This document shows, one piece after another, positions 22,601 through 30,503 of a stretch of DNA of 64,000 bases. Every line of letters begins with the position of its first letter. Positions within the stretch are counted from its first letter, which is position 1. The position numbers and the translations under genes were made by a program. The DNA is taken from the NCBI GenBank assembly GCA_934654475.1, contig CAKUFZ010000003.1, positions 1 to 64,000 of the forward strand. Direction: 5' to 3'. Below the pieces are notes generated by a model, which was not told where the DNA came from, did no database searches, and saw only the letters and a program-made list of their open reading frames with translations. Origin of the DNA: an uncultured Coriobacteriales bacterium (lineage in GTDB: Bacteria > Actinomycetota > Coriobacteriia > Coriobacteriales > UMGS124).

Positions 22601-23093
22601 AGGGAGCCTGGGTCCAAACGCGGGAGGTGCCGCCCATGGCGAAGACAGACTCGCCGCCGTACTTGTTGACGATCTCGGTGAGCTTCTCGCCCACGAGGTC
22701 GAAGCCCTCCTTGAGGGAGATGCGAACCCAGCCCGGATCGTCCTCGCCCTTGGGGTTGGTGCGCTTCATGGGGTAACGCAGGCGATCGGGGTGGTAGGCA
22801 GCCTGCATCGAAGCCTGGGACTTCGAGCAGCAGTGGCCGCGGCCGTGAGGCGTGGACTCGTCGCCCTCGACCTTGACGACCTTGCCGTCCTCAACGGTGA
22901 CCCAAACGCCGCACTCGACCTTACCGCAGGCGCGGCAGGTGGAACGGATGCGCTTGACCTCGCCAGCGGTCTCGTCGGCACCCTCCGCGAGCGCCTTCAT
23001 GGGCTCGGGGGCGCCCCCGGCCATGGCGCAGGCGGCGGCCGTGACGGCGGCGACCTTGACGAAGCTACGGCGGCTCATGCTGAGCTTGGCCAT
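19695..23093 (-). CDS. Tat-exported molybdopterin oxidoreductase, DMSO-reductase superfamily catalytic subunit
   Basis: A 1132-residue protein. The Tat signal is MSRRSFVKVAAVTAAAC. A [4Fe-4S] site near the N-terminus is CRACGKVEC (Cys53, 56, 61) with GHCC at 87-89. YEICKGPRHFGGILTDEIGS (about 181-200) lies where the molybdenum-ligand loop is expected, and Cys184 is a candidate ligand. The C-terminal molybdopterin-binding part contains FEMNPADAAKLGLEEGDWVW. It is about 300 residues longer than classical DmsA. That size, with B and C subunits and a divergent membrane LuxR gene, recalls the catechol dehydroxylases and related enzymes of Eggerthella and Gordonibacter, but the substrate cannot be deduced. 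AGAGGAGCACGAT precedes the ATG. Confidence 0.88.
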   Translation of the reverse strand: MAKLSMSRRSFVKVAAVTAAACAMAGGAPEPMKALAEGADETAGEVKRIRSTCRACGKVECGVWVTVEDGKVVKVEGDESTPHGRGHCCSKSQASMQAAYHPDRLRYPMKRTNPKGEDDPGWVRISLKEGFDLVGEKLTEIVNKYGGESVFAMGGTSRVWTQAPYGTLKQVFGTPNAHLAYEICKGPRHFGGILTDEIGSPWMEVEAEPKVYVQWGTAAEYSNYDSNNRTVTDVAQHAACHILVDPRLTPLGKESSIWLPLRVGTDLCLSLSWLKWIVDNEAYDDAFVRRWTNAPFLWCEDKEKEGEPGDGVWFMEMNGGIHMRTRLLTEADLKEDGSPKRFMVWDEANERLTYWDSEACQWEGEEHRIPTTGMWVEHPYKPLAADAWLPDISTFADPATEPDRFPAGSEECNPEGLPKLPSLFPGEVEVTWKDGSKHVARTVWDAFAENLEPYTLEYAEEVTEVPAELIEQAVKTYTTRIDPAMGNGGIHYQLAPDQTGHAVQNTRALQIIACITGNSDEPAGNRGSSKAEVDGCPGRATMLSTDYGENAITWEGRDKSIEDQIPEIQDFVQYLIDNDSPLAERYDNKVPTDEEARWIAERKGGAYRPSTAWPNPKTSWERNAKQISAERFPLLRYWNRWADSATIWDSINEIDTPYQIHAGVCMSGDFMNESNLTEAWEALTKLDFWVDINLWSCPNNGCADVVFPCLHWLEVNTTRVSQGAGGVFGAGQRAKQPEGECIFDPVFVVLLYKAMGVPFNNTDPAYDEWLNLNVEDFVQCGGTVSYEEQEARVLKAACDAWKTPEFPDGPTFEEYAAKFQEEGWFDCRKYHPERWGTYRRWEMGYRRQEGGYNLYPAVDEKAGFMTPTAKVEIWSTIMESYIDDEDKFPHWREPQNSKIANPEFYDAALVDQIGENQAVAGKMEENEHMINKEGYKAALAANPEAAFIMTTGARQPVYFHTEHRQLPWCRELWPYPRFEMNPADAAKLGLEEGDWVWIETPWGKVREVIDLYYGIKEGTTNANHGWWFPEVDTASHGFELVNINCTLDKYAQCWICGASQMRGIPCVVYKATAENSPFGNPVPCDPDGNPVIWESTDPRLKEWLTADPAAEGMNYYRAGVNGLQTSKSLIKE

Positions 23094-23200
23094 ATCGTGC
23101 TCCTCTCTTCTTTCCTACATGACGTATGTGCTCGTGTGCATGCCGTGCCCCTGTGCGGGGAGGCTCGCGTCCTTGCACGCTTCCAGACTCTAGGGGCGCC

Positions 23201-23218
23201 GCACCTCTACCCCCTCAT
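23201..23218 (+). promoter_or_regulatory. Promoter-region motif shared with 37654-37671
   Basis: GCACCTCTACCCCCTCAT here and GCACCCACTATACCCCAT in the other LuxR/reductase divergent region agree closely in the same orientation. Both lie between a minus-strand reductase gene and a plus-strand LuxR gene. This may be a common regulator site. The remainder of the 23094-23433 gap holds the promoter and palindrome listed separately. Confidence 0.35.
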
Positions 23219-23328
23219 TCCAACGGGTGGTTTTGGCTATTTGAGCGCTCTACACCAAACGGGATGATTGTGTCTGTGTGCGGATGGTCTATAACGTAAC
23301 AGCAGGTACATGGCTCATCTTGAAGTTG

Positions 23329-23357
23329 TTGGCATTATTGGGATACTCAAGTAGAAT
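23329..23357 (+). promoter_or_regulatory. Candidate promoter of the second LuxR gene
   Basis: TTGGCA and TAGAAT are separated by exactly 17 bp, 77 bp before the start codon chosen for the LuxR gene. Both boxes are good sigma-70-type matches. Confidence 0.55.
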
Positions 23358-23403
23358 CATTCGGGGACAAACCGCGCGCCCACAGTCATGCCGGACGCGC
23401 AAA

Positions 23404-23417
23404 GCGGCATATGCCGC
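23404..23417. promoter_or_regulatory. Perfect 14-bp palindrome before the second LuxR gene
   Basis: GCGGCATATGCCGC lies 16 bp upstream of the LuxR start codon and downstream of its promoter candidate. In the leader RNA it would place a hairpin just before the ribosome-binding region. Confidence 0.35.
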
Positions 23418-23433
23418 GGGACGGGGGGATTGG

Positions 23434-25104
23434 ATGGCACTGCGCATACCAAAGGTGAGCCTTCACGTGGAGGCAGCCGACGAGGGCGACTTGGGAGAGG
23501 TGCACGGCGAGGCCTTGGGCTTGGGCCTCATGCTTCTGCTTGCCCTCGACATGATGCTTGGAGGCGATCAGGGCTCAGGTGTCATGCCTGGCCTCATGCG
23601 CTACGCCTTCTGCGCGGCGGCCGCCGTCATGTTGCTCTGCGGCGCCCTTGTCGACAACCGCGTGCATGCGGTTTTCCGCACCTACAAGCCCGTTGTCGTC
23701 GCGATGGCGTTTTTCGTTCCCGGCGCCTTCTGCGGCATCGCCGGCGGCCACATAGACCCCTCGATGCAAACAGCGTTTCCGCTCATCGGCGGCATCTGCA
23801 ACGGCCTGAGCATGGGCCTGTTCGTCTTTTTGTGGGGCATCAGCTTCGGGCGCCTGGGCCTGCGCGACATCACGCTGAACTCCGTGATCGGCGTGATCGG
23901 CGGCATCGGCGCCTATGTTCTGCTGCGAACCTTCCTGCCCGAGTCCCCTTTGCTGCATGCCGTCATCTCGCTTTTGCAGCTCGCCCACCTGGTGCTTCTG
24001 CGCACGCGCGTGACCGACCGCCTGCCCGACCCCGACATGCGCGAGAACACCTATTTCGCCGAACTCAAGGTCAAGCGTGGGTCGCTTGCGCTCGTGACGT
24101 TCCCCGCAATGTTCTGCATGGGCCTGATTCTGGGCAACATCATCATGCATGCAGGCGTCATCATGAAGCCGCAGACGGGCCTTGTGGGGGCGCTTCTGTG
24201 CATCTTCCTCGTGCTTGTGGGAGGGGCGCTGGTGCTTGCGGTGTGCACGACCACCAGGCGACGCGACCAGTCGTTCGGCAGGGCATTTCACTCCATGGTG
24301 CCCATCATCGCCATTCTCATGCCGCCTTTGGCCCTCTCCGTCACCCAGGGCCTGTCTTTTGACAACCAGCTGCTGCTCATCAACTTCACCATCGTTGCCT
24401 CGATGGCATGGGCTTACCTGGGCTCGCTTGCCCAGGGCTTCCGCCTGTCGCCGGTGTTCCTGTTCGGCCTGGGACAGGGCGGCCTCGCACTGGGCTACGT
24501 GCTCGCCGCGCCTGTCAACGCGCTCGTCGCAAACACCATCGCCCAGAACATGCCGAGCAACGTGCTTGCCCTCGTAGTAAGCCTCATCGCGCTTGCAATC
24601 GCCAGCTCGCTGTTGCCGCGCCGCGAGGACATCATGGCCATCGTGGTGCACTCCTTCAAGCCGGCGGAGATGTGGGGCGCCGACGAGGAGGTCGAAGGCG
24701 CTCAGACTGGCGACGCCCAGACCGCACGGCAGGCCGGGGCCTGGGAGGCGGGGGCCGAGCGCGCGGGACGGCGCAACGACAACGCCATCCCCAAGAGCCA
24801 CGGCGGCACACCGTATGCCCAGCCCACGCCGCTGGCGGCCGCAGGCGCCGTCGCCGAGACCGACGAGGTGCGCAAGGGTCGCTTCGTGCGCCGCTGCGAG
24901 TACGTCGCCGACACCTACCTGCTGTCGCGCCGCGAGACCGACGTGCTCTTCCTGCTGGCAAAGGGGCGCAACGTCGGCTACATCACCCAGCAACTCTGCA
25001 TCTCCGAGGGCACCGCAAAGACGCACGTGAACCACGTGTACAAGAAATGCGGCGTGCATTCCCGCCAGGAACTCATCTGCCTCATCGACTCCTTCGACGC
25101 GTAG
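23434..25104 (+). CDS. Membrane-bound LuxR-family transcriptional regulator (molybdoenzyme locus)
   Basis: A 556-residue protein with a short soluble N-terminus, about 12 hydrophobic segments (for example LGLGLMLLLALDMMLGG and FAVWGISFGRLG-like stretches up to residue about 400), a disordered linker rich in Ala/Gly/Glu, then a LuxR helix-turn-helix: LLSRRETDVLFLLAKGR, ITQQLCISEGTAKTHVNHVY and KKCGVHSRQELICLI. The ATG at 23434 follows a G-rich sequence and begins MALRIPKVSL; the longer frame upstream overlaps the promoter and palindrome and is rejected. Divergent from the molybdoenzyme gene, which it probably regulates in response to a membrane or periplasmic cue. Confidence 0.85.
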   Translation: MALRIPKVSLHVEAADEGDLGEVHGEALGLGLMLLLALDMMLGGDQGSGVMPGLMRYAFCAAAAVMLLCGALVDNRVHAVFRTYKPVVVAMAFFVPGAFCGIAGGHIDPSMQTAFPLIGGICNGLSMGLFVFLWGISFGRLGLRDITLNSVIGVIGGIGAYVLLRTFLPESPLLHAVISLLQLAHLVLLRTRVTDRLPDPDMRENTYFAELKVKRGSLALVTFPAMFCMGLILGNIIMHAGVIMKPQTGLVGALLCIFLVLVGGALVLAVCTTTRRRDQSFGRAFHSMVPIIAILMPPLALSVTQGLSFDNQLLLINFTIVASMAWAYLGSLAQGFRLSPVFLFGLGQGGLALGYVLAAPVNALVANTIAQNMPSNVLALVVSLIALAIASSLLPRREDIMAIVVHSFKPAEMWGADEEVEGAQTGDAQTARQAGAWEAGAERAGRRNDNAIPKSHGGTPYAQPTPLAAAGAVAETDEVRKGRFVRRCEYVADTYLLSRRETDVLFLLAKGRNVGYITQQLCISEGTAKTHVNHVYKKCGVHSRQELICLIDSFDA

Positions 25105-25118
25105 GAGCCAGCCGGGTG

Positions 25119-25161
25119 CCCGGGTGGCGAGCTGGGGCCCGGGTGGCGAGCTGGGGCCCGG
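25119..25161. repeat. Two tandem 19-bp copies
   Basis: CCCGGGTGGCGAGCTGGGG occurs twice without interruption, with the first bases of a third copy. It lies between the LuxR stop and its terminator. Probably replication slippage; no function seen. Confidence 0.6.
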
Positions 25162-25180
25162 CCGACGCGGTCCAAACGAG

Positions 25181-25230
25181 AAAAGGCCGCCCGCACAAGC
25201 CGATTTGAACGGCTGTGTGGGCGGCCTTTT
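25181..25230. terminator. Strong bidirectional terminator between convergent genes
   Basis: AAAAGGCCGCCCGCACA pairs with TGTGTGGGCGGCCTTTT (one G-T pair), with an inner AGCCG/CGGCT stem. T-runs result on both strands, serving the LuxR gene on the plus strand and, less directly, the helicase-like operon arriving from the right. Confidence 0.85.
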
Positions 25231-25258
25231 GCGTGCCGGCGCTGAAAATCTGCGTACG

Positions 25259-25371
25259 TTTGCGTTTTAATGTCTCACCCTTCTGTAGGGCGACATTGGG
25301 CCACATCATCGTCCCAGGTAAATGGGGAGCAGCCGGCTGGGCTACTGACCCCTCTCCCATTAAAACGCAAA
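25259..25371. repeat. Long inverted-repeat pair X (shares its arm with pair Y at 48584)
   Basis: TTTGCGTTTTAATG (25259-25272) and its exact complement (25358-25371) enclose 85 bp. The right arm continues ACATGCGTTGTTTTTTT. The arm matches, apart from one T/C change made in both arms, the pair at 48584-48708. It could be a terminator, a non-autonomous element with terminal repeats, or an invertible segment; no gene lies inside. Confidence 0.55.
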
Positions 25372-25397
25372 CATGCGTTGTTTTTTTCCGCCTGGAC

Positions 25398-27176
25398 CTA
25401 GGGACGCAGGCCCAAGACGCTGGAACAGTACTGTTGGCCGCTCATGGTAGCCGGGGCCTCGGCTCCGAGGGCCTCGAGCGCCACCGTGGGTCGCAGGAGC
25501 GCGACCTGCTCCCCCGCCTCTGTGCGCGTACGGTGAAACGAGGCGCCCAAACGCCGCGCCGCCTCGGCGGGCATGCGCTGGATATACGAGACCACAAGCT
25601 CATCGGTGCAGCTAGACAGGGTCGAGCCGAGCTGTTTGACATCGGAGAGCCCTTCGTTGGCACCCAAGGCGACCACAAGGCGCGGGCGCACGCCCACAAG
25701 CGCATCGGGACGGCAGATGTAGGCGCGCTTGTCCATGAGGGGCACGACCTCGCCGTGGACACGGGCGCCGTAGGCCTCGACAGGCGCCATGGCCAGGCCG
25801 GGTTCGAAGACGCTGCGCTGGGCAACGGCGAAAAGACCGGCGGCGTCCAAGGCGACAAGGTCGTCGCCAAGCAGCGGGAACAGCTGGCGAAACGCCGGGG
25901 TCCTCGCCGGGTCGATGGCCTCAAGCAGGCGAAAGCCGCGCGGGGTGGCCGCACAGGCCTTGAAGAGCGTCTGCGCCTCATGGACGCGCGCTGCGAGCTG
26001 GCGTGCTCCGGAGAAGGGCGCATTGCCCGCGTCGACCTCGGCGCAGGTATCCCGCAACGCCTGGGCAATGCCCTTGCTCCCAGACGTCGCGTAGGCCTGG
26101 AGGTTTGCCCAGGCAGTCGCACCGAGGTCCGTGTAGCCCAGCGAGCACCAGGTGCGCCAGCTTGCCGCGTCATCCTCGTCGGCCAAAAGACCCAGGGCGG
26201 CAAAACAGCGCAAGGGGGCGCAACCTTTCGGATCGCGCGGGTCGCAGGCAAGGGGGCCGACGTAGGCCGTATCGCACACCTCGATGCCGGCATTCGCAAG
26301 CGACTGCGAGATGCGGCGGGCCCACGGGCGGTTGGGCGGGACGAGAGCCACGGGGCCTTCGCCCACGCGTGCGCCGGATAGCACACGATCGGCAAGCGCA
26401 GTGATGCCCGCGGCCTCCTCAGCGGCATCGCCCCACTTCACAGCCTGAGAACGGGCCGCATTCATGCGGCGAGAGGGCTGGGGCAAAGCATGAACGCCTT
26501 CGGGACCCGCGAGGGAAAGAAACGCGCGCGGGTCGGCCGCATCCGCATCCGAGGCGCCTTTGCGATCGGCGTCGCCCACAAGGAAGAGACTTGCCTGGGC
26601 AAGACGTGCCACAAGCCTCAAAGCCTCCGGGGGCACCGCGTCGGCGTCGTCGACGAGGACGTGGGCTACGGTCTGCCCGCCCTCCCCTGCTGCGGCAAGG
26701 CAAGCGCAAGCCTGGGCAACAAGGGACTCCGGCAGCACGGCATTGCGTGCGGCAAGGGCATCGAGCAGGGCTTTCAGGCAGGCGTCCTGCTCCTGCCCGT
26801 CAGAGGGCGCGCCATCCCCACTTGCCCACATGGCCACCGCCTGGGTCTGGGCGCATGCGATATCCTCGGCAGAGAAACCTGCCGCACGCAGGTCGGCAAG
26901 GAGAAGCGCACGCTCCGTGGCACCGAGCACGCGTGGGGAGCCCGCGAGCTCGTGGACAAGCCTGCGCCAGGAGTCAACGCGGGGCGTGCGGCCCTCGCCA
27001 AGGTCGGCGACAAGGCGTATTGCCAGCTCAAGGGCCCCATCGGCATTCGGCGTCACCACAAGCACGTCTGCGGGCACAGCACCGGCGTCCAACACGTCAT
27101 GCACGTGCGCGACAAGCGCCCGCGTCTTGCCCGAGCAGGCACCGCCCGTCAGGACCTCGACCTTGGGGGCGCTCAT
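25398..27176 (-). CDS. Degenerate SF1 (UvrD/AddB-like) helicase-family ATPase A
   Basis: A 592-residue protein. The Walker A motif is intact (LTGGACSGKTRALVAH, residues about 9-24). At the motif II position it reads HVLVDDADAVPPEALRL instead of the V-D-E-x-Q-D of active UvrD helicases. The C-terminal part resembles the motif IV-VI area (RPRLVVALGANEGLSD), but the expected T-R-A arginine finger is not seen. There is no nuclease motif. The order and spacing are closest to the inactive-helicase AddB/UvrD group. It is a paralogue of the gene at 28466 and its start codon lies two bases after the preceding stop. DNA binding or a structural role is more likely than unwinding. Earlier in-frame starts are rejected because they overlap the upstream gene. 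Confidence 0.65.
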   Translation of the reverse strand: MSAPKVEVLTGGACSGKTRALVAHVHDVLDAGAVPADVLVVTPNADGALELAIRLVADLGEGRTPRVDSWRRLVHELAGSPRVLGATERALLLADLRAAGFSAEDIACAQTQAVAMWASGDGAPSDGQEQDACLKALLDALAARNAVLPESLVAQACACLAAAGEGGQTVAHVLVDDADAVPPEALRLVARLAQASLFLVGDADRKGASDADAADPRAFLSLAGPEGVHALPQPSRRMNAARSQAVKWGDAAEEAAGITALADRVLSGARVGEGPVALVPPNRPWARRISQSLANAGIEVCDTAYVGPLACDPRDPKGCAPLRCFAALGLLADEDDAASWRTWCSLGYTDLGATAWANLQAYATSGSKGIAQALRDTCAEVDAGNAPFSGARQLAARVHEAQTLFKACAATPRGFRLLEAIDPARTPAFRQLFPLLGDDLVALDAAGLFAVAQRSVFEPGLAMAPVEAYGARVHGEVVPLMDKRAYICRPDALVGVRPRLVVALGANEGLSDVKQLGSTLSSCTDELVVSYIQRMPAEAARRLGASFHRTRTEAGEQVALLRPTVALEALGAEAPATMSGQQYCSSVLGLRP

Positions 27177-27178
27177 GG

Positions 27179-28246
27179 CTAAGCCCACGTTCCAGCAACA
27201 CTGTCGAGCGTGCGTACGATGCCATCGGCCAGACGCACGTCCCACATCGTGTAATCCAGGCTCCCCAGGTTGTCGCTTGCGTGCTTCAGACGCGCAGGAG
27301 CCTCGGGTTCGGCAGGCTGCTCCCCACCTGCGGGAACATCCTTTCCTGCAGACTCGACACTATCGGCGGACACAGCATCCTCAGCAGGCTGCTCAGCCGC
27401 ATCGTCGCAGGCAGATTGTTTGTCACCCGCGAGCCTGAGGCTCTCGGCAGGGGTAGCCTGAGCCTCGGCGGCCTCAGCAGGGGCGGCCTGGGCCTCGGCA
27501 GACTTAACAGGGGCGGCTTGGGCCTCGCCGTTCTCGCCATCCACAGGCTCGGCCTTGGCCTGGGCAGCCTCTCCCTCGGCGGCCTCATCAGCCTGCGTAC
27601 CGGCGCTCTTGCCAGCAGCCATCTCGCTCTTGCCAGCAGCCATCTCGCTCTCGCCGGCAGCCTCACCGACAGCTGGCTCGCCCTCGCCAGCGGCCTCCGC
27701 TGCAGCGGCGGCCTCAGCCTGCACGCGGGCCTTCTCAACCTGCTCGGCCAGGCTTACGGCGGCAGGTGCCTCGATGCCCGCCATGTCGGCAGGCAGAACG
27801 CCCTGGGCAAGCAGCTCGCGCACGCGACTGGCAACGGCCACCACGTCGGGCAGCTCGTCGCCCTGCGCGCAGGCGATGCCGAAAGCGTAAGGCTTCATGT
27901 CGAGCTCGACGCGGTCATAGGAAACCGTCTGATGCCCCGCCTCGCTGCGCGACTTGTTGAAGTTGGCGATGGTGGAGGCAACCTTGTACGCCTTTGCCTC
28001 AAGCCAGGTGCGCATGGCGTCCCACATCTGGTCGCCCTCGCCTTCGCTCGTCCAATACGGCCTGCTCATGCGGCAAATGAGGCGCATCTCGTTGTTCACG
28101 GGGGCCTCAGGCACGCAAGGCTCGTGCGAGACCACCGTGATGGGGCCCACGTAGGCAAAGGAGCGCTTGATGTCGGCCGCAACGTCGGCGTTGTGCTCGC
28201 GGGAGTCAAGGCTGACCTTTTCGATGAGGGAGGGATGGATGAGCAT
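27179..28246 (-). CDS. Unknown protein with Ala/Glu-rich repetitive C-terminal half
   Basis: A 355-residue protein of unknown function. Residues 1-175 look globular (MLIHPSLIEKVSLDSREHNA, then MSRPYWTSEGEGDQMWDAMR). Residues about 185-325 are a low-complexity Ala/Glu/Lys tract with short repeats such as SEMAAGKSEMAAGKS and EAQAAPVKSAEAQAAPAEAA. The last 25 residues are again distinct (LDYTMWDVRLADGIVRTLDS). No signal peptide or membrane segment. GGAG lies six bases before the ATG at 28246. It is coupled to the downstream helicase-like gene by a two-base gap, so its product probably works with the two ATPases. The repeat tract could be a flexible tether. Confidence 0.7.
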   Translation of the reverse strand: MLIHPSLIEKVSLDSREHNADVAADIKRSFAYVGPITVVSHEPCVPEAPVNNEMRLICRMSRPYWTSEGEGDQMWDAMRTWLEAKAYKVASTIANFNKSRSEAGHQTVSYDRVELDMKPYAFGIACAQGDELPDVVAVASRVRELLAQGVLPADMAGIEAPAAVSLAEQVEKARVQAEAAAAAEAAGEGEPAVGEAAGESEMAAGKSEMAAGKSAGTQADEAAEGEAAQAKAEPVDGENGEAQAAPVKSAEAQAAPAEAAEAQATPAESLRLAGDKQSACDDAAEQPAEDAVSADSVESAGKDVPAGGEQPAEPEAPARLKHASDNLGSLDYTMWDVRLADGIVRTLDSVAGTWA

Positions 28247-28465
28247 GGAAGTCTCCAATCTTGCAGGGGTGCGCAGCGGAAACACCGACGCACACCCCCG
28301 CGTCAATCCGGTGATAAACAGGCGCGGCAAGGCGCCCAAAGATGCGTTCGAGCACTGTCGAAAACGCCCCAGGCGGTGAGCAGGCAGGCTTTTCAGCATC
28401 CACCATTACAACGGCGCAGGTAGAAAGCGCGCTCAATGAGGCCGCCTGTACTCGATTGCTGTTTT

Positions 28466-30490
28466 CTAGGCGTTGACGCGCGCCGGGGTGAAGTCCTTCA
28501 ACAGGGAGCCGCTCGGAAGCGGAGCCAGACCCCAAGCGTGCAGCGCGTAGGTGAGCAGGTCGCTGGGGCGAACGGTGGTCGTGCGCTTCCCGTCGGCACC
28601 CATGGCAACCTTGTAGCCCTTGAGATGGGTGCGCTCGGCAAGTTCCAGGTCACAGCGAGCAAAGCCGGTAAACACAAGGTCGCCCGTGGCGCATGAAGCA
28701 AGGCGGTACATGTCCGCGCGAGCCCGTGCGTCCAAGGCGGCGCGGGCGTCGAAATCGGCCTCTGCCAGGTCGAAGTAGGCATGGTCGGGCATCCAGCCAT
28801 TCATGAGGCCGCACACCACAACGTGGGTCGCCTTAAGGGCGCTCGCCTGGTCGTACATTGCAACCCTCACAGCGCCGGGCTTGGAAACTCCACCCTGCGC
28901 AAGCGCCTGAGCACAGGCGAGAAGCCCAGCCGCCCCGGCGTCTTCGCCCGCGACGGCGTCGGCAACCAGGCCAGCGTACACGGAAGGCACCGCCTCCATG
29001 CCCAGACCCTCGGCCAGGCGCGCAAGCAGCTCGAAGCCATGCAGGGCGACCAGCTCGTCGATCATCGCACGGCCCTGGCGGTACGCCACAAGCGTCGATT
29101 CCTGACCGGGAACCTCGGGGGCCTCACCTGCGTCAAGCAAACCGAGCGCCTCGCCCAGACCGATGCCGCGCTGCCGGGCAAGTTCCTCGATGCCAGTGAA
29201 GATGTTGCTTCGGGCCAGGTAATCGCCGCAACCGCACCAGCAGCGCCATGCCAGCGAGTCATTGGGGTCGGCAAGCAGCGCCAGCGCGGTGTACATGCGG
29301 CCCGTGCGGCACGCGTCCAGGTCGCGGAAGGAGCCACCCGCCACGCGGCGGCCGTCGTGCTCCTCAAGGGCGACGCCCTTCTCACGCAGGGCACGGCAGA
29401 CACGACCGAACCACGCGCGGTTGGGGGCAAGCACACAGATGTCGGCAGGGTCGGCACCCTCCTCGACAAGGCCAGCGACCCAGGATGCGACACCCGCGAC
29501 CTCCTCATCGGGGCCGGCATAGACAAGCTGCGACACGCCCTCGACGGGCTGGGCGGCAGCGGCAACATCGTAGGCCTGCGCCGTCTCGACCTTGCCCCTG
29601 CTCTCGACAAGGCCAAGCGAGAGCGCGTCAAGATAGCCGCTCGAGGCAAGCTGAGAGGCGGCAGCGGCCGCTCCGGTCGCAGGCGCCGCAAGCTCAACCG
29701 CGACAAAATCGGGGTTGCGCTGGCCAAACTCCGCGATACCGGCCGGGTAAGGGAAGGGGTCGGCGCCCTGGCGATCGAGCGTCTCATCGGCAAAGGCCCA
29801 CAGCGTTGCAGGCTTGAGCAGGTCAAACAGAATCTGGCTTGCGCGATTCAGGCAATGGTAGTCGTCGACCACGATGTGACGCACGCCGCAGGCATCCGCC
29901 ATCTCGGGGTGGGCGCGCAGGCAGCGCACGGCAAGGTTCGAGACCTCGCAGTCGAGGATTGCGTCGTAGGCACCCAGGTGACGGTAAAGCGCGTCGAGCA
30001 CGGCCTGCTCGCGCGGGTCGATGATGAAGCTCGCCATGTCGTCGTCGGCAAGCTCGGTCAGGCTCTTGCGGAAGAAGCCGAGCATGCCCTTGAGGCGACG
30101 CGCCGGCACACCCGTGGCGCGCATGTCCTCGAGCAGAAACGACTCCTCAAAGTCGCACAGCACATGAGGACGACGGCCGACGACGGCGCGAGCCTCAGGC
30201 ATGACGAGAAGCGCAAGCTCGAAGTCGCGTGCCGTGCAGACGCGCACACCCTGCGCGGATTCGCCCAGCTCACCTGCCATGTCACGGGCAGCTGTGGACG
30301 TGGGGGCAACAACGAGAATCTCCCCTGCAGGCACACCGGCCTCAAGAAGGTCGCGCACGTGGGCGCAGGCCAGCGAGGTCTTGCCGGAGTTGGCGACGCC
30401 ACGCACAAGCACGCGAGCGGTGTCGGCCGCAGGGACGGCGCAAGCCGCTTCAGAGGCGCAGGAACGAGAGCAAGTAGAATCAATAGCCAT
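28466..30490 (-). CDS. Degenerate SF1 (UvrD-like) helicase-family ATPase B
   Basis: A 674-residue protein. Walker A is RGVANSGKTSLACAH (residues 30-44). The motif II region reads HIVVDDYHCLNRASQ (205-219), clearly derived from UvrD-type V-D-E-Y-Q-D-T-N but with Asp for Glu and His-Cys-Leu for Gln-Asp-Thr. Near the end MYDQASALKATHVVVCGLMN corresponds to the T-H-K-A-K-G-L-E region, and ARADMYRLASCATGDLVFTG to motif VI without its arginine finger. ATP binding is possible, but helicase activity is doubtful. AGAGG precedes the ATG at 30490; a GTG three codons earlier is the alternative. It lies 13 bp after the ferredoxin gene in the same direction, an odd partner for a DNA-type ATPase. Confidence 0.68.
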   Translation of the reverse strand: MAIDSTCSRSCASEAACAVPAADTARVLVRGVANSGKTSLACAHVRDLLEAGVPAGEILVVAPTSTAARDMAGELGESAQGVRVCTARDFELALLVMPEARAVVGRRPHVLCDFEESFLLEDMRATGVPARRLKGMLGFFRKSLTELADDDMASFIIDPREQAVLDALYRHLGAYDAILDCEVSNLAVRCLRAHPEMADACGVRHIVVDDYHCLNRASQILFDLLKPATLWAFADETLDRQGADPFPYPAGIAEFGQRNPDFVAVELAAPATGAAAAASQLASSGYLDALSLGLVESRGKVETAQAYDVAAAAQPVEGVSQLVYAGPDEEVAGVASWVAGLVEEGADPADICVLAPNRAWFGRVCRALREKGVALEEHDGRRVAGGSFRDLDACRTGRMYTALALLADPNDSLAWRCWCGCGDYLARSNIFTGIEELARQRGIGLGEALGLLDAGEAPEVPGQESTLVAYRQGRAMIDELVALHGFELLARLAEGLGMEAVPSVYAGLVADAVAGEDAGAAGLLACAQALAQGGVSKPGAVRVAMYDQASALKATHVVVCGLMNGWMPDHAYFDLAEADFDARAALDARARADMYRLASCATGDLVFTGFARCDLELAERTHLKGYKVAMGADGKRTTTVRPSDLLTYALHAWGLAPLPSGSLLKDFTPARVNA

Positions 30491-30503
30491 GTCGGGCACC
30501 TCT

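Noticed and set aside
19467..23267. 1266-codon plus-strand open frame opposite the molybdoenzyme gene
   Set aside because: Antisense shadow. It even runs through the hairpin repeats, and the minus strand encodes a complete Tat molybdoenzyme.
25119..25161. Tandem 19-bp duplication as a regulatory iteron
   Set aside because: Only two copies, between a stop codon and its terminator, with no replication or promoter context. Slippage is the simpler explanation.
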